Positions 43,145-54,606 of a stretch of DNA of 64,000 bases are shown here, one piece after another. The stretch lies in NCBI GenBank assembly GCA_021778635.1, contig JAJYCD010000005.1:1-64000 (forward strand), in the 5' to 3' direction. The notes under the pieces are model-generated. The model ran no database searches, was not told the DNA's origin, and worked only from the letters and a program-made list of their open reading frames with translations. The translations under genes and the position numbers were made by a program. The stretch comes from Actinomycetes bacterium (GTDB lineage: Bacteria > Actinomycetota > Actinomycetes > Actinomycetales > Cellulomonadaceae). Numbering within the stretch: position 1 is the first letter of the stretch; each line of letters opens with the position of its first letter.

Positions 43145-44275
43145 ATGTCTCTCAAGAAGACCAAGCTGGTCGCGGCGATCGCAGGTGCCGCGCTGCTCGT
43201 AGGTGGCCTGGCCGCCTGCAGCTCGACGAAGACGGCCACGCCCGCCGCGACGGGTTCTGCCGCCAGCGCTGGCGGCCTGATCGGCATCGCGATGCCGACC
43301 AAGAGCCTGCAGCGCTGGAACAACGATGGCGCCCACCTCGACGAGCTGCTCAAGGCTGCCGGCTACACGACGAGCCTGCAGTACGCCGACAACAAGGTCG
43401 ACCAGCAGATCACCCAGCTGCAGAACATGATCAACCAGAACCCGAAGGTTCTGATCATCGCCTCGATCGACGGCACCGCGCTCGGCCCGGTACTCGCCAC
43501 GGCGAAGGCCAAGAACATCAAGGTCATCGCGTACGACCGTCTCATCAACGGCACCAAGGACGTCGACTACTACGCGACGTTCGACAACTACAAGGTCGGC
43601 CAGCTGCAGGGGCAGTACATCGTCGACACCCTCGGTCTCGCGGCGGGCAAGGGCCCGTTCAACCTCGAGCCCTTCGCCGGATCTCCGGACGACAACAACG
43701 CCAAGTTCTTCTTCGCGGGCGCGTGGGACGTGCTGAAGCCCTACGTGGACAGCGGCAAGCTCGTCGTCCCGTCGGGGAAGGTCCCGGCCTCTGACGCCGA
43801 GTGGACGAAGGTCGGCATCCAGGGCTGGGCCACCGCCACCGCGCAGTCCGAGATGGACAACCGCCTGAACTCGTTCTACACGGGCGGCAAGAAGGTCGAC
43901 GTCGTGCTCTCCCCGAACGACTCGCTGGCGCTGGGCATCGAGCAGTCGCTCGATTCCCACGGCTACAAGGTCGGCTCCGACTGGCCGCTCGTGACGGGCC
44001 AGGACGCCGACCAGGCGAACGTCAAGAACATGCTCGCGGGCATGCAGGCGATGACGGTCTGGAAGGACACCCGCACGCTGGGTGACCAGGTCGCGAAGAT
44101 GGTCGACCAGATCGTCAAGGGCCAGACCGTGACGGTCAACGACACCAAGACGTACAACAACGGCAAGATCGTCGTCCCGTCCTTCCTCCTCCCCCCGCAG
44201 GTCGTGACCAAGGCGGACGTGAAGACCGCTCTCGTGGACTCGGGCTTCTACACCGCCAGCGACCTCGGTCTCTGA
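43145..44275 (+). CDS. xylF: Xylose-type sugar ABC transporter substrate-binding lipoprotein
   Basis: Lipobox '[11 protein letters not shown]'; '[17 protein letters not shown]'; 'VIAYDRLI'. Confidence 0.92.
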   Translation: MSLKKTKLVAAIAGAALLVGGLAACSSTKTATPAATGSAASAGGLIGIAMPTKSLQRWNNDGAHLDELLKAAGYTTSLQYADNKVDQQITQLQNMINQNPKVLIIASIDGTALGPVLATAKAKNIKVIAYDRLINGTKDVDYYATFDNYKVGQLQGQYIVDTLGLAAGKGPFNLEPFAGSPDDNNAKFFFAGAWDVLKPYVDSGKLVVPSGKVPASDAEWTKVGIQGWATATAQSEMDNRLNSFYTGGKKVDVVLSPNDSLALGIEQSLDSHGYKVGSDWPLVTGQDADQANVKNMLAGMQAMTVWKDTRTLGDQVAKMVDQIVKGQTVTVNDTKTYNNGKIVVPSFLLPPQVVTKADVKTALVDSGFYTASDLGL

Positions 44276-44299
44276 CGAGCCCTCCCGCGTGACGACGCC

Positions 44300-44340
44300 G
44301 GGGCCGGGCCTGCAGGGTCAACACCCGCAGGTCCGGCCCC
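44300..44340 (+). terminator. Intercistronic hairpin between xylF and xylG
   Basis: GGGGCCGGGCCTGC ... GCAGGTCCGGCCCC, 14 bp with one G-U. Confidence 0.65.
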
Positions 44341-44384
44341 GGCCGGGACGCGCTCCCTCCCGATCGAGCAGACAGCAGGCAGAA

Positions 44385-45935
44385 ATGTCGACCGACAACA
44401 TCATTCTTGAGATGCGCGGGATCACGAAGACGTTCCCGGGTGTCAAGGCACTGCAGGATGTGACTCTCAACGTCACGCGGGGACAGATCCACGCGATCTG
44501 CGGCGAGAACGGCGCCGGCAAGTCGACGCTCATGAAGGTGCTCTCGGGCGTCTACCCGCACGGCACCTACGAGGGTGACATCGTCTTCGAGTCCGAGACC
44601 TGCGAGTTCAAGGGCATCCGGGACAGCGAGCACCGCGGCATCGTCATCATCCACCAGGAGCTCGCGCTCAGCCCGTACCTCTCGATCGCCGAGAACATCT
44701 TCCTCGGGAACGAGCAGGCGACCCGCGGCGTGATCGACTGGACCAAGACCAACGCGGAGGCAGCCAAGCTGCTGGCCCGTGTCGGCCTCTCCGAGTCCCC
44801 GGACACCAAGATCATGGACATCGGCGTCGGCAAGCAGCAGCTGGTCGAGATCGCGAAGGCGTTGTCCAAGCGCGTCAAGCTGCTGATCCTCGACGAGCCC
44901 ACCGCGGCGCTCAACGACGAGGACAGCGCCCACCTGCTCGACCTGGTGCGCAGCCTCAAGGGCCAGGGCATCACGTCGATCATCATCTCGCACAAGCTCA
45001 ACGAGATCGCGGCGGTCGCCGACACCACGACGGTGATCCGCGACGGTCTGACGATCGAGACGCTCGACATGAACGGCGTCGAGCCGGTCTCGGAGGAGCG
45101 CATCATCCGCGGCATGGTCGGTCGCTCGCTCGACAACCGGTTCCCCGAGCGTTCCCCGCGGATCGGCGGCGAGGTCCTGCGGATCGAGGACTGGACCGTG
45201 CACCACCCGATCGACCAGAGCCGCAAGGTCGTCGACGGCGCGAGCCTGATGGTCCGCAAGGGTGAGGTCGTCGGGCTCGCCGGCCTCATGGGCGCGGGCC
45301 GCACCGAGCTGGCGATGAGCGTGTTCGGGAGGACCTACGGGACGAACGTCTCCGGGCGGATCTTCAAGGACGGCCAGGAGATCCACACCCGGAGCGTCGG
45401 CGAGGCGATCCGTCACGGCATCGCGTACGCGACGGAAGATCGCAAGCGGTACGGCCTCAACCTCATCGAGGACATCAAGCGCAACATCACGTCCTCGGCG
45501 CTGGGCAAGCTGTCGCGCCACGGGGTCGTGGACCGCGAGGAGGAGACCCTCATCGCGGAGCGGTATCGCAAGGACATGAACATCAAGACGCCGTCGGTCG
45601 ACGCGATCGTCGGCAAGCTGTCCGGCGGGAACCAGCAGAAGGTCGTGCTGAGCAAGTGGATCTACGCCGACCCGGACGTGCTGATCCTCGACGAGCCGAC
45701 GCGCGGGATCGACGTCGGCGCCAAGTACGAGATCTACACGATCATCAATGCCCTGGCCGACGCCGGCAAGGCCGTCGTCGTCATCTCGTCCGAGCTGCCC
45801 GAGCTTCTCGGGGTCTGTGACCGCATCTACACACTGAGCCAGGGCCGAGTGACCGGCCAGCTCTCCCGCGCCGAGGCGACCCAGGAGTCGCTCATGGCTC
45901 TGATGACCAAGGAAAAGGAAGTGACGTCGCGATGA
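44385..45935 (+). CDS. xylG: Sugar (xylose) ABC transporter ATP-binding protein, two ABC domains
   Basis: '[27 protein letters not shown]', '[15 protein letters not shown]'. Confidence 0.94.
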   Translation: MSTDNIILEMRGITKTFPGVKALQDVTLNVTRGQIHAICGENGAGKSTLMKVLSGVYPHGTYEGDIVFESETCEFKGIRDSEHRGIVIIHQELALSPYLSIAENIFLGNEQATRGVIDWTKTNAEAAKLLARVGLSESPDTKIMDIGVGKQQLVEIAKALSKRVKLLILDEPTAALNDEDSAHLLDLVRSLKGQGITSIIISHKLNEIAAVADTTTVIRDGLTIETLDMNGVEPVSEERIIRGMVGRSLDNRFPERSPRIGGEVLRIEDWTVHHPIDQSRKVVDGASLMVRKGEVVGLAGLMGAGRTELAMSVFGRTYGTNVSGRIFKDGQEIHTRSVGEAIRHGIAYATEDRKRYGLNLIEDIKRNITSSALGKLSRHGVVDREEETLIAERYRKDMNIKTPSVDAIVGKLSGGNQQKVVLSKWIYADPDVLILDEPTRGIDVGAKYEIYTIINALADAGKAVVVISSELPELLGVCDRIYTLSQGRVTGQLSRAEATQESLMALMTKEKEVTSR

Positions 45936-47101
45936 CCGCCGTCAGGGAGTATCTCGGCCGCAACATGCGCCAGTACGGGATCATGGGCGCGCTCGTCGCG
46001 ATCGTCATCCTCTTCGAGTTGACGACCAGTGGTCGCCTCCTCATGCCGGACAACGTCGCCGCGCTGGTTCAGCAGAACGCCTACGTGATGATCCTGGCGA
46101 TCGGCATGGTCATGGTGATCGTCGCCGGCCACATCGACCTGTCCGTCGGCTCCGTGGTCGCCTTCGTCGGCGGCGTCATCGGCATCGCGATGGGCAAGTG
46201 GGACATGCCGTGGCTCCTTGCGGTGCTCCTCGGCATCGTCGTCGGGGCGCTCGTCGGGGTGTGGCAGGGCTACTGGGTGGCCTACGTCGGGATCCCGGCG
46301 TTCATCGTCACGCTTGCCGGGATGCTGATCTTCCGCGGGCTCGCGATCGTGCTCGTCGGAACCACGATCGCCGGCCTCCCGACCGGGTTCGTCGCCATCA
46401 GCAACGGCTACCTGCCCAACCTCCTTGGCTACACCGGGAACAGGGATGCGCTCACGCTCGTCCTCGGCCTCGTCGCCATCGCCGGTCTGGTGTTCTCGCA
46501 GGTGCGGGCTCGCACGACGCTGAGGAAGCACGACCTCGAGGTCGAGCCGATGGTGGCGTTCGCTGGCAAGCTCGTCCTGATCGCCCTGCTGCTCGGTGCG
46601 ATCACGTGGATCCTGTCGGGCGCCACCGGAATGCCGATCGTGCTGATCATCGTGGGTGTGCTCATCCTGGCGTACACGTTCGTCCTCGGGCGGACGGTGT
46701 TCGGTCGCCACATCTACGCGATCGGTGGCAACCTCAACGCGGCGATCCTGTCCGGTGTCAACACGCGCCGCGTGAACTTCGGGATCTTCGTCAACATCGG
46801 GGCGCTCGCCGGTGTCGCCGCGATCGTGACCACCTCGCGTGCGGGTGCCGCGGTGGCCGCCGCAGGCGACAGCTTCGAGCTCGACGCGATCGCCGCCTGC
46901 TTCATCGGTGGCACGGCCGTCACGGGCGGCGTCGGCAAGGTCTCCGGGGCCATGATCGGTGCCCTCATCATGGGCGTCCTCAACATGGGCCTGTCGATCA
47001 TGAACGTCGACCCGTCCTGGCAGAAGGCGATCAAGGGCCTCGTGCTCCTCGCCGCCGTCGCCTTCGACCTGATCAACAAGCGGCGCGCAGCCGGTCGCTG
47101 A
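45932..47101 (+). CDS. xylH: Sugar (xylose) ABC transporter permease
   Basis: RbsC/XylH-like '[26 protein letters not shown]', '[18 protein letters not shown]'. Confidence 0.93.
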   Translation: MTAVREYLGRNMRQYGIMGALVAIVILFELTTSGRLLMPDNVAALVQQNAYVMILAIGMVMVIVAGHIDLSVGSVVAFVGGVIGIAMGKWDMPWLLAVLLGIVVGALVGVWQGYWVAYVGIPAFIVTLAGMLIFRGLAIVLVGTTIAGLPTGFVAISNGYLPNLLGYTGNRDALTLVLGLVAIAGLVFSQVRARTTLRKHDLEVEPMVAFAGKLVLIALLLGAITWILSGATGMPIVLIIVGVLILAYTFVLGRTVFGRHIYAIGGNLNAAILSGVNTRRVNFGIFVNIGALAGVAAIVTTSRAGAAVAAAGDSFELDAIAACFIGGTAVTGGVGKVSGAMIGALIMGVLNMGLSIMNVDPSWQKAIKGLVLLAAVAFDLINKRRAAGR

Positions 47102-47136
47102 CCGCCCGCGTCGATCGCACGACCGGCATCGACAGC

Positions 47137-47165
47137 GCCGGGTCCCGTACTGCACGGGGCCCGGC
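47137..47165 (+). terminator. Hairpin after xylH
   Basis: GCCGGGTCCCGT-ACTGC-ACGGGGCCCGGC, one wobble. Confidence 0.6.
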
Positions 47166-47188
47166 GTCGTCGTGCCTAGGATCTGCAG

Positions 47189-48289
47189 GTGAGCAGCACG
47201 CACCTCGATCTCTGGATCGGCACGTATCCGCGGGCCGGCGCAGGCAGCCCCGCAGGTCGTGGGGAAGGGGTCTGGCGCGCGCGGTTCGACCTCGCGACGG
47301 GCTCGTGGCGGGAAGCGCGCCAGGTGACGGACCTGCCGGCGCCGTCCTTCCTCGTCGCGCATCCGTCGGGCGCCGTCCTCTACGCCGTCGGCGAGACGGC
47401 CGACGGCACGGTGACCGCGCTCGCCACCGACGGCGTCGAGAGCGCGGCCGGCACGCTCCGGACGCTCGGCACCGTTCGGTCCGGCGGCGACGACCCGTGC
47501 CACCTGCTCCTCTCGTCGGACGCCCGGACGCTCTACGTGTCGAACTACTCGTCCGGGACCATCGGCGTGCTCTCGCTGACGCCGGAGGGGGGCTGGAGCC
47601 CCGAGGTCGTCGCGGCGGGCGGACCGGTCCAGGTCTTCGGTGCGGAGGACTCCGCGTCATCCGGTGTCGGGCCCGAGTCGGAGCGGCAGGACGCGCCGCA
47701 CGCGCACGCGACCATGGTCGCCCCGGGTGGGCGACACCTGCTCGCGACGGACCTGGGGACGGACGAGCTCCGGAGCTTCCGGATCCGGCGCGACGGGCGG
47801 CTCGACGCCGACGGGATCGCGCTCCGGCTCCCGGCCGGGACCGGGCCCCGACACCTCGCCGAGGGACCGGGCGGCCACGTCTACGTGGTCGGCGAGCTCG
47901 ACAGCTCGGTCCACGTCGTGCGCTGGGACCCGACCGCCGCCGCGCTCGTGCAGACCGTCCCGGCGTGCACGGCAGGGCCGCGAGCGGACGGCCAGGGGGT
48001 CCGCGCACTGCCGTCGCACGTCCAGGTGGTCGGCGGCGTGGCCATCGTCTCGGTCAGAGGTGCGGACGTCCTCGCGACGTTCGCGGTGAGCCCTGGTGGA
48101 TCGCGCCTCGACCCCCTCGGCGAGCGGCCCAGCGGGGGGACCTGGCCGCGCCACTTCGCCCGCGTCGGAGGCGTGACCGTGATGGCGAACCAGGTCTCGT
48201 CGACGGTGGTCGTGGCGCGCGACGCCGAGGCCGGCACGCACCGGCTCGAGCTGCCGTCGCCCGCGTGCGTCGTCCCGATCGGGACGTGA
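47189..48289 (+). CDS. Lactonase family (6-phosphogluconolactonase-like beta-propeller) protein
   Basis: '[10 protein letters not shown]', '[26 protein letters not shown]', '[25 protein letters not shown]'. Confidence 0.88.
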   Translation: MSSTHLDLWIGTYPRAGAGSPAGRGEGVWRARFDLATGSWREARQVTDLPAPSFLVAHPSGAVLYAVGETADGTVTALATDGVESAAGTLRTLGTVRSGGDDPCHLLLSSDARTLYVSNYSSGTIGVLSLTPEGGWSPEVVAAGGPVQVFGAEDSASSGVGPESERQDAPHAHATMVAPGGRHLLATDLGTDELRSFRIRRDGRLDADGIALRLPAGTGPRHLAEGPGGHVYVVGELDSSVHVVRWDPTAAALVQTVPACTAGPRADGQGVRALPSHVQVVGGVAIVSVRGADVLATFAVSPGGSRLDPLGERPSGGTWPRHFARVGGVTVMANQVSSTVVVARDAEAGTHRLELPSPACVVPIGT

Positions 48290-48293
48290 CGCG

Positions 48294-49631
48294 GTGCCCC
48301 ACGCCACCCATCGACAGCTCCGGGTCGCCATGCTGTCCGTCCACACCTCGCCGCTCGACCAGCCGGGCATCGGCGACGCCGGCGGCATGAACGTCTACGT
48401 CTCAGGGCTCTCGCACGCGCTGGCCCGGCGTGGCGCGCGCGTCGAGATCTTCACGCGGGCGACCTCCTCGGCGCTCCCGGAGACGGTGGTCCTTCCCGGG
48501 ACCGACGCGGACGGCCACATCCTCGACCGGGAGCAGGCCCGGGCGATCCTGCTGGGCGACGAGGTCGAGGTCGGCGTGGTGCCGCCGGTCCTGGTGCACC
48601 ACGTACCGGCGGGGCCGTTCGAGGGGCTCGACAAGAGTGACCTGCCGGGGCAGCTGTGCGCGATGACCGCGGGCGTGCTGCGATCCGAGGCGGCCCGGGC
48701 GGCCGGCTGGTACGACGTCGTGCACTCGCACTACTGGCTCTCGGGACAAGTGGGGTGGCTGGCGGCCGACCGGTGGGACGTGCCGCTCGTGCACACGATG
48801 CACACGATGGCCCGGGTCAAGAACGCCTCTCTCGCGCCGGGAGACACCCCCGAGCCGCACGGGCGCACGATCGGCGAGGAGCAGGTGGTCGCGGAGGCCG
48901 ATGCCCTCATCGCGAGCACGGACGCGGAGGCGCGCGACCTCGTCGAGCTGTACGGAGCGGATGCGGACCGGGTCCACACGGTCGCACCCGGCGTCGACCT
49001 CGACCTGTTCACGCCGGGTGACCGGATCGCCGCGCGCGCGCGGCTCGGGCTCGACGCGTCCCGACCGGTCGTGCTGTTCGCCGGCCGTGTCCAGCCGCTC
49101 AAGGGGCCCGACGTGCTCGTACGCGCGCTCGCCGTGCTCCGGGCGAGCGGTCGCCCGGTGCCGACCCTCGTGGTGCTCGGCGGTCCGAGCGGTCGCCCCA
49201 CGGCGGTCCGCGAGCTCGCCGCCCTCGCGGCCGTGTCCGGCGTGTCCGAGCAGCTGACGATCCGGCCGCCCGTGCCTCGCCCGGCCCTCGCCGACTGGTA
49301 CCGCGCGGCCGACGTGGTCGCGATGCCGTCGCGCAGCGAGTCCTTCGGACTGGTCGCGGCGGAGGCCCAGGCGAGCGGGACCCCAGTCCTCGCGACCCGC
49401 GTCGGGGGCCTCCGGTCCGTGGTCGCGGACGGCGTCTCCGGTCGGCTCGTCGACGGTCACGATCCGGAGGCCTGGGCGGATGCGATCGCCGCGATGCTGG
49501 CGGACGATGCCGCGCGGGCGATCCTCGGCCGCGGCGCCCGCGAGCATGCGCAGCAGTTCGGGTGGGACGTCGCGGCCGAGGCGGTGCTGCGCGTGTACGA
49601 CGCTGCGCGCGACCACCGCGCCGCACGGTAG
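48294..49631 (+). CDS. mshA: D-inositol-3-phosphate glycosyltransferase (mycothiol biosynthesis)
   Basis: '[33 protein letters not shown]', GT4 '[29 protein letters not shown]'. Confidence 0.93.
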   Translation: MPHATHRQLRVAMLSVHTSPLDQPGIGDAGGMNVYVSGLSHALARRGARVEIFTRATSSALPETVVLPGTDADGHILDREQARAILLGDEVEVGVVPPVLVHHVPAGPFEGLDKSDLPGQLCAMTAGVLRSEAARAAGWYDVVHSHYWLSGQVGWLAADRWDVPLVHTMHTMARVKNASLAPGDTPEPHGRTIGEEQVVAEADALIASTDAEARDLVELYGADADRVHTVAPGVDLDLFTPGDRIAARARLGLDASRPVVLFAGRVQPLKGPDVLVRALAVLRASGRPVPTLVVLGGPSGRPTAVRELAALAAVSGVSEQLTIRPPVPRPALADWYRAADVVAMPSRSESFGLVAAEAQASGTPVLATRVGGLRSVVADGVSGRLVDGHDPEAWADAIAAMLADDAARAILGRGAREHAQQFGWDVAAEAVLRVYDAARDHRAAR

Positions 49632-49654
49632 GCAGCGTCCGTCGCGTGCGGCAG

Positions 49655-49765
49655 GCGGGCACCGTCGGGAGCGCCGGGAAGCCGGCATCGTCGGGAGCGC
49701 CGGGAAGCCGGCACCGTCGGGAGCGCCGGGAAGCCGGCATCGTCGGGAAGGCGGGCATCGTCGGT
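49655..49765. repeat. 26-bp tandem repeat (gtcgggagcgccgggaagccggcatc)n between mshA and gpmA
   Basis: Units start at 49664, 49690, 49716, with degenerate copies at 49742 and 49760. Confidence 0.95.
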
Positions 49766-49827
49766 GCGCGTTCCACGGGCCGGAAGTCCTTCCGAGGGGC
49801 CTCCGTGGATGGGGCAGGATAGGAGCC

Positions 49828-50568
49828 ATGACCTATACCCTCGTGCTGCTCCGCCATGGCGAGAGCGAGTGGAATGCCAAGAACCTGTTCACCGGCTGGG
49901 TGGACGTCGCGCTGTCCGAGAAGGGCGTCGCCGAGGCCACGCGAGGCGGGACGCTGCTCGCCGACGCCGGCGTGCTGCCGGACGTCGTGCACACGTCGCT
50001 GCTTCGCCGGGCCATCACGACGGCCAACCTGGCGCTCGACGCGGCCGACCGCCACTGGATCCCCGTGCGGCGCAGCTGGCGGCTGAACGAGCGCCACTAC
50101 GGGGCGTTGCAGGGCAAGGACAAGAAGCAGACTCTCGCCACCTACGGCGAGGAGCAGTTCATGCTCTGGCGTCGCTCGTACGACGTCCCGCCGCCCGACA
50201 TCGAGCTCGGCTCCGAGTTCTCGCAGGACGCCGACCCGCGCTACGCCGGCGAGCCCGTCGTGCGCGCCGAGTGCCTCAAGGACGTCCTGGACCGGGCTCT
50301 GCCGTACTGGACGAGCGACATCGTGCCGGACCTGCAGGCGGGCAAGACGGTGCTGGTCGCCGCGCACGGCAACTCGATCCGCGCGATCGTCAAGTACCTC
50401 GACGACATCGACGACGAGACGATCGCCGGTGTCAACATCCCCACCGGCATCCCGCTGCGGTACGAGCTCGACGAGGAGACCCTGAAGCCCGTCCTCACGG
50501 GCGGGACCTACCTCGACCCCGATGCCGCCGCCGAGGCCATCAAGGCGGTCGCGAACCAGGGACGCTGA
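49828..50568 (+). CDS. gpmA: 2,3-bisphosphoglycerate-dependent phosphoglycerate mutase
   Basis: '[29 protein letters not shown]', '[14 protein letters not shown]'. Confidence 0.96.
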   Translation: MTYTLVLLRHGESEWNAKNLFTGWVDVALSEKGVAEATRGGTLLADAGVLPDVVHTSLLRRAITTANLALDAADRHWIPVRRSWRLNERHYGALQGKDKKQTLATYGEEQFMLWRRSYDVPPPDIELGSEFSQDADPRYAGEPVVRAECLKDVLDRALPYWTSDIVPDLQAGKTVLVAAHGNSIRAIVKYLDDIDDETIAGVNIPTGIPLRYELDEETLKPVLTGGTYLDPDAAAEAIKAVANQGR

Positions 50569-50581
50569 CGCCGTTTCACCC

Positions 50582-50625
50582 GACGACGACGGGGAGGAGC
50601 CGTGAGGCTCCTCCCCGTCGTCGTC
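50582..50625. terminator. Perfect 20-bp hairpin with GTGA tetraloop
   Basis: GACGACGACGGGGAGGAGCC-GTGA-GGCTCCTCCCCGTCGTCGTC. Confidence 0.9.
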
Positions 50626-50675
50626 TGTCGGTGTAGCTGGTCGTGCGTCGGCGCGGACGCGCGCCGACGCCGCGG

Positions 50676-51341
50676 TCAGTGCGAGACGGTCGAGTCCTCG
50701 GCACCGAAGTCCCCGGTCACGAGGTAGGTCACCCGCCGCGCGATCGAGACCCCGTGGTCGCCGAACCGCTCGTAGTACCGCCCGAGCAGCGTGACGTCGA
50801 CGGTCTCCTGCGGGGTGCCCGTCCACCCGCCGCCGAGGAGTGCGGTGAAGGTGTCCTCGTGCAGCGCGTCGAGGAGGTCGTCGTCGCGCTCGATGTCCTC
50901 GGCAAGCGCGAGGTCGTGCGTCTTCAGCAGGGTCGTCGTGCGCCGTGCGACCCGGCACGCGGCGTCGTGCATCTCGGCGAACGTGCCGGACAACGACGGC
51001 GGGATCGCCTCGTGCGGGTAGCGACCGCGGGCGACCTGGGCGACGTGCCGCGCGAGGTCACCCATGCGCTCGAGCGTCGCGCTCATGCGCAGTGCCGAGA
51101 CGACGACGCGCAGGTCGGTGGCGACCGGCTGCTGCTGGGCGAGCAGGTGGATGCATCGCTCGTCCAGGTCACGCTCGAGCGCGTCGATCGCCAGGTCGTC
51201 GGTGATCACCGACTCGGCCACCTGCAGATCGGCGTTGAGCAGGGCGTTGCCCGCGCTGGTGATGGCCCGCTCGACCCGCTCGCTCATGGTCGCCAGGTCC
51301 TCACCGAGCTGCCGCAGCTCGGCCTCGAAGATCTCCCGCAT
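50676..51341 (-). CDS. phoU: Phosphate signalling complex protein PhoU
   Basis: 'MREIFEAELRQLGEDLATMSERVERAI', 'RDLAIDALERDLDERC'-type PhoU repeats. Confidence 0.95.
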   Translation of the reverse strand: MREIFEAELRQLGEDLATMSERVERAITSAGNALLNADLQVAESVITDDLAIDALERDLDERCIHLLAQQQPVATDLRVVVSALRMSATLERMGDLARHVAQVARGRYPHEAIPPSLSGTFAEMHDAACRVARRTTTLLKTHDLALAEDIERDDDLLDALHEDTFTALLGGGWTGTPQETVDVTLLGRYYERFGDHGVSIARRVTYLVTGDFGAEDSTVSH

Positions 51342-51386
51342 GTCATCCCTCTCGTCGTGCAGCCGTCCCGAATCGTGCCAGCAGGA

Positions 51387-51415
51387 GGTGAACAGGTCGG
51401 ACCGCCCAGGTGAAC
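51387..51415 (-). promoter_or_regulatory. Candidate Pho box pair upstream of phoU, in the phoU/senX3 intergenic region
   Basis: GGTGAAC at 51387-51393 and 51409-51415 (GTTCACC on - strand), 22 bp (2 x 11) apart. Confidence 0.55.
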
Positions 51416-51487
51416 ATCCGACGTCGCACCCACGCGGGACCGGGCGGGCGCCATCGTAGCCGCCGACAGTGACCGTACGCTGGCCGT

Positions 51488-52723
51488 GTGGACGAATTCT
51501 CGATCGTACTCGCCGGCCTTCTCGGGCTGCTCACCGGCGTCGGGGCGACCCTGGCGTTCCGGTTCAGCGAGCGCACCCAGCGAGCCGTGCCCACCGCCGA
51601 GCCGCGCGAGCTCGACGAGGGCCTCGTCCGTGTGCTGTCGGTGCTCCGGTCGGCGGCGGTCGTGCTCGACGAGACGGACCGCGTCGTGCGGGCGAGCCCG
51701 CCGGCGTACGCGCTCGGGATCGTCCGGGACGGGCGGTTGGTGCACGCAGCGATCCAGGACCTGATCACGGACGTGCGGACGACCGGCGAGATCCGCGACG
51801 AGGAGCTCGAGCTCCCGCGCGGACCGGTCGGCCGGGGGATGGTCATGCTGCAGGTGCGGGTCGCGTACGTCGGCCCGGGTCTGCTGCTGGTGCTCGCCGA
51901 GGACCGCACCGAGGCGCGGCGGCTCGAGGCGATCCGGCGCGACTTCGTCGTCAACGTGTCCCACGAGCTCAAGACGCCCGTGGGTGCGCTCGCGCTGCTC
52001 GCCGAGACGGTCGAGTCCGCCGCCGACGACCCAGACACGGTGCGGCGCTTCGCCGGCCGGATGCAGCAGGAGTCGATCCGGCTCTCGGCGCTCGTGCACG
52101 AGATCATCGAGCTGAGCCGGTTGCAGGTCGCCGGTGCGCTCGACGGTGCCGCGCTCGTCCACGTGGACGACGTCATCGCCGAGGCGGTCGACCGGGCACG
52201 GACGCGCGCCACCGCGAAGCAGATGCGCCTCGAGGTCGGCGGTGAGCGCGGCGTGGTCGTGTACGGGGACCACGGCCTGCTCGTCACCGCGGTCCGGAAC
52301 CTGCTCGACAACGCCGTGGCCTACTCCGGGGCCGGTACCCGCGTCGGCGTGGGGGTGCGGACCGAGTCCGGGCTGGTGGAGATCGCGGTGGTCGACGAGG
52401 GCATCGGCATCGCGGAGCGGGAGCAGGAGCGCGTGTTCGAGCGCTTCTACCGCGTCGACCCGGCGCGCTCGCGCGACACCGGCGGCACCGGCCTCGGGCT
52501 CAGCATCGTCAAGCACGTCGCCGCGGACCACGGCGGTGAGGTCACGATCTGGTCGCGCCCCGGGCGCGGCTCCACCTTCACGCTCCGGCTCCCGGCAGGG
52601 GACGTCACGCAGCACCGGCCGGGCGTCGGCCTGGCCGGACCCGCACGGCCATCCGACCTCGACCTCCGCGCTGCGGGACAGCCGGTCGACGAGACACCGC
52701 TCACCAAGGAGGTGGATGCGTGA
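51488..52723 (+). CDS. senX3: Two-component sensor histidine kinase (SenX3/PhoR type)
   Basis: 'VNVSHELKTPVGALALLAETV' H-box, 'GGTGLGLSIVKHVAADHGG' G2 box. Confidence 0.93.
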   Translation: MDEFSIVLAGLLGLLTGVGATLAFRFSERTQRAVPTAEPRELDEGLVRVLSVLRSAAVVLDETDRVVRASPPAYALGIVRDGRLVHAAIQDLITDVRTTGEIRDEELELPRGPVGRGMVMLQVRVAYVGPGLLLVLAEDRTEARRLEAIRRDFVVNVSHELKTPVGALALLAETVESAADDPDTVRRFAGRMQQESIRLSALVHEIIELSRLQVAGALDGAALVHVDDVIAEAVDRARTRATAKQMRLEVGGERGVVVYGDHGLLVTAVRNLLDNAVAYSGAGTRVGVGVRTESGLVEIAVVDEGIGIAEREQERVFERFYRVDPARSRDTGGTGLGLSIVKHVAADHGGEVTIWSRPGRGSTFTLRLPAGDVTQHRPGVGLAGPARPSDLDLRAAGQPVDETPLTKEVDA

Positions 52724-53463
52724 CCCGCATCCTGCTCGTCGAGGACGAAGAGTCCTACCGCGACCCGTTGACCTACCAGCTGACCCGCGAGGGGTACGAC
52801 GTGATCGCGGTCGGCAACGGGCTCGACGCGCTCGAGGCCTTCGACGCCGACGGTGCCGATCTCGTCCTGCTGGACCTGATGCTTCCAGGGCTGTCCGGCA
52901 CCGAGGTGTGCCGTCGGCTGCGGTCGCGCAGCAACGTGCCGGTCATCATGCTCACCGCGAAGGACAGCGAGATCGACAAGGTCGTGGGGCTCGAGATCGG
53001 CGCCGACGACTACGTCACGAAGCCGTACTCGTTCCGCGAGCTGCTGGCGCGTGTGCGGGCCGTGCTCCGGCGTCAGCAGGTGCCGACGGTCGACGACGAG
53101 GCAGGCGAGGGCGTCCTGGAGGTCGGGCCGGTGCGGCTCGACGTCGAGCGCCACACGGTGACCATCGCCGAGCGCGCTGTGCCGTTCCCGCTGAAGGAGT
53201 TCGAGCTGCTCGAGTTCCTCATGCGCAACGCAGGTCGGGTCCTGACCCGGGGACAGCTCATCGACCGTGTCTGGGGCTCGAACTACGTCGGCGACACCAA
53301 GACCCTCGACGTCCACGTGAAGCGTGTGCGCGCGAAGATCGAGGAGGACCCTGCGGCACCGCTGCTCCTCCTGACGGTCCGTGGGCTGGGGTACAAGCTC
53401 GTGGACGACGACGCCGCAGGGCGCAGCGGGGGCGACGGCGCGGTCATGTCGGGGCGGCAGTGA
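52720..53463 (+). CDS. regX3: Two-component response regulator (RegX3/PhoP type)
   Basis: 'TRILLVEDEESYRDPLTYQLTREGYDV', 'GADDYVTKPYSFRELLARV', OmpR wHTH 'VRGLGYKL'. Confidence 0.94.
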   Translation: MTRILLVEDEESYRDPLTYQLTREGYDVIAVGNGLDALEAFDADGADLVLLDLMLPGLSGTEVCRRLRSRSNVPVIMLTAKDSEIDKVVGLEIGADDYVTKPYSFRELLARVRAVLRRQQVPTVDDEAGEGVLEVGPVRLDVERHTVTIAERAVPFPLKEFELLEFLMRNAGRVLTRGQLIDRVWGSNYVGDTKTLDVHVKRVRAKIEEDPAAPLLLLTVRGLGYKLVDDDAAGRSGGDGAVMSGRQ

Positions 53464-53493
53464 ACCGGCGATGACGAGCTCCCGCCGCGTGCC

Positions 53494-53522
53494 GTTCACC
53501 ACGTGTTCACCGTCCGTTCATC
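53494..53522 (+). promoter_or_regulatory. Three-unit Pho box upstream of pstB
   Basis: GTTCACCacgtGTTCACCgtccGTTCATC: starts 53494, 53505, 53516, exact 11-bp periodicity. Confidence 0.8.
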
Positions 53523-53712
53523 GCGACCAGGCGAATCGGACACCTGTGGTCCCTACCCTCGCGGAGCGGACCGGACGATGGTGAAGGCGAGCACCGGGCC
53601 TCGGCCCACCGTGAGCGTCGGCTCCGTCGCGGCGTGATCCTCGCCGGTCCCGGTCGTGCGACCGGGACCGGAAACCACTACCGTCGGACGTCCCAGGAAA
53701 GGATCGCAGGCC

Positions 53713-54489
53713 GTGGCCAAGCGCATCGACGTCAAGGACCTCAACGTCTACTACGGGCAGTTCCGCGCCGTCGAGGGCGTCACCATGAGCATCGAAGCGC
53801 GCTCGGTGACGGCATTCATCGGTCCGTCCGGCTGCGGCAAGTCGACGTTCCTGCGGACGCTCAACCGCATGCACGAGGTGCTCCCCGGCACGCGGGTCGA
53901 GGGTGAGGTGAACCTCGACGGTCTCGACCTCTACGGCAAGGACGTCGACCCGGTCGCCGTGCGCCGGACGGTCGGCATGGTGTTCCAGCGGCCGAACCCG
54001 TTCCCGACGATGTCGGTGTTCGACAACGTCGCTGCGGGGCTGCGGCTCAACGGGGTCAAGAACAAGGGCGAGCTGAGCGAGGCCGTCGAGCGGTCGCTGG
54101 TCGGCGCGAACCTGTGGAACGAGGTCAAGGACCGCCTCCAGAAGCCCGGTGCGAGCCTCTCGGGTGGCCAGCAGCAGCGGCTGTGCATCGCCCGCGCGAT
54201 CGCGGTCCGGCCCCAGGTGCTGTTGATGGACGAGCCCTGCTCTGCGCTGGACCCGATCTCGACGCTCGCGATCGAGGACCTGATCCACGACCTCAAGAAC
54301 GACTACACGATCGTGATCGTGACGCACAACATGCAGCAGGCCGCGCGGGTATCGGAGCGCACCGCGTTCTTCAACATCGCCGGCACCGGATCGCCCGGGC
54401 GGCTCATCGAGATGGACTCGACGGCGACGATGTTCTCGTCACCGTCGCAGCAGGCCACCGAGGACTACATCTCCGGCCGCTTCGGGTGA
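53713..54489 (+). CDS. pstB: Phosphate ABC transporter ATP-binding protein
   Basis: '[47 protein letters not shown]', '[36 protein letters not shown]'. Confidence 0.95.
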   Translation: MAKRIDVKDLNVYYGQFRAVEGVTMSIEARSVTAFIGPSGCGKSTFLRTLNRMHEVLPGTRVEGEVNLDGLDLYGKDVDPVAVRRTVGMVFQRPNPFPTMSVFDNVAAGLRLNGVKNKGELSEAVERSLVGANLWNEVKDRLQKPGASLSGGQQQRLCIARAIAVRPQVLLMDEPCSALDPISTLAIEDLIHDLKNDYTIVIVTHNMQQAARVSERTAFFNIAGTGSPGRLIEMDSTATMFSSPSQQATEDYISGRFG

Positions 54490-54606
54490 TCGCGACCGCG
54501 TGACACGGTGACACGCCGGCCCGGCGTCGCCGCGCGGGTCCGCCCCGCGTCGGGGTGGGGGTCAGCCCTGCGTCACCGCGGACGCCGGCCCGGCGTCGCC
54601 GCCGGG

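Noticed and set aside
41240-43960. 906-aa antisense ORF over the ROK regulator and xylF
   Set aside because: No recognisable domain and fully antisense to well-supported genes
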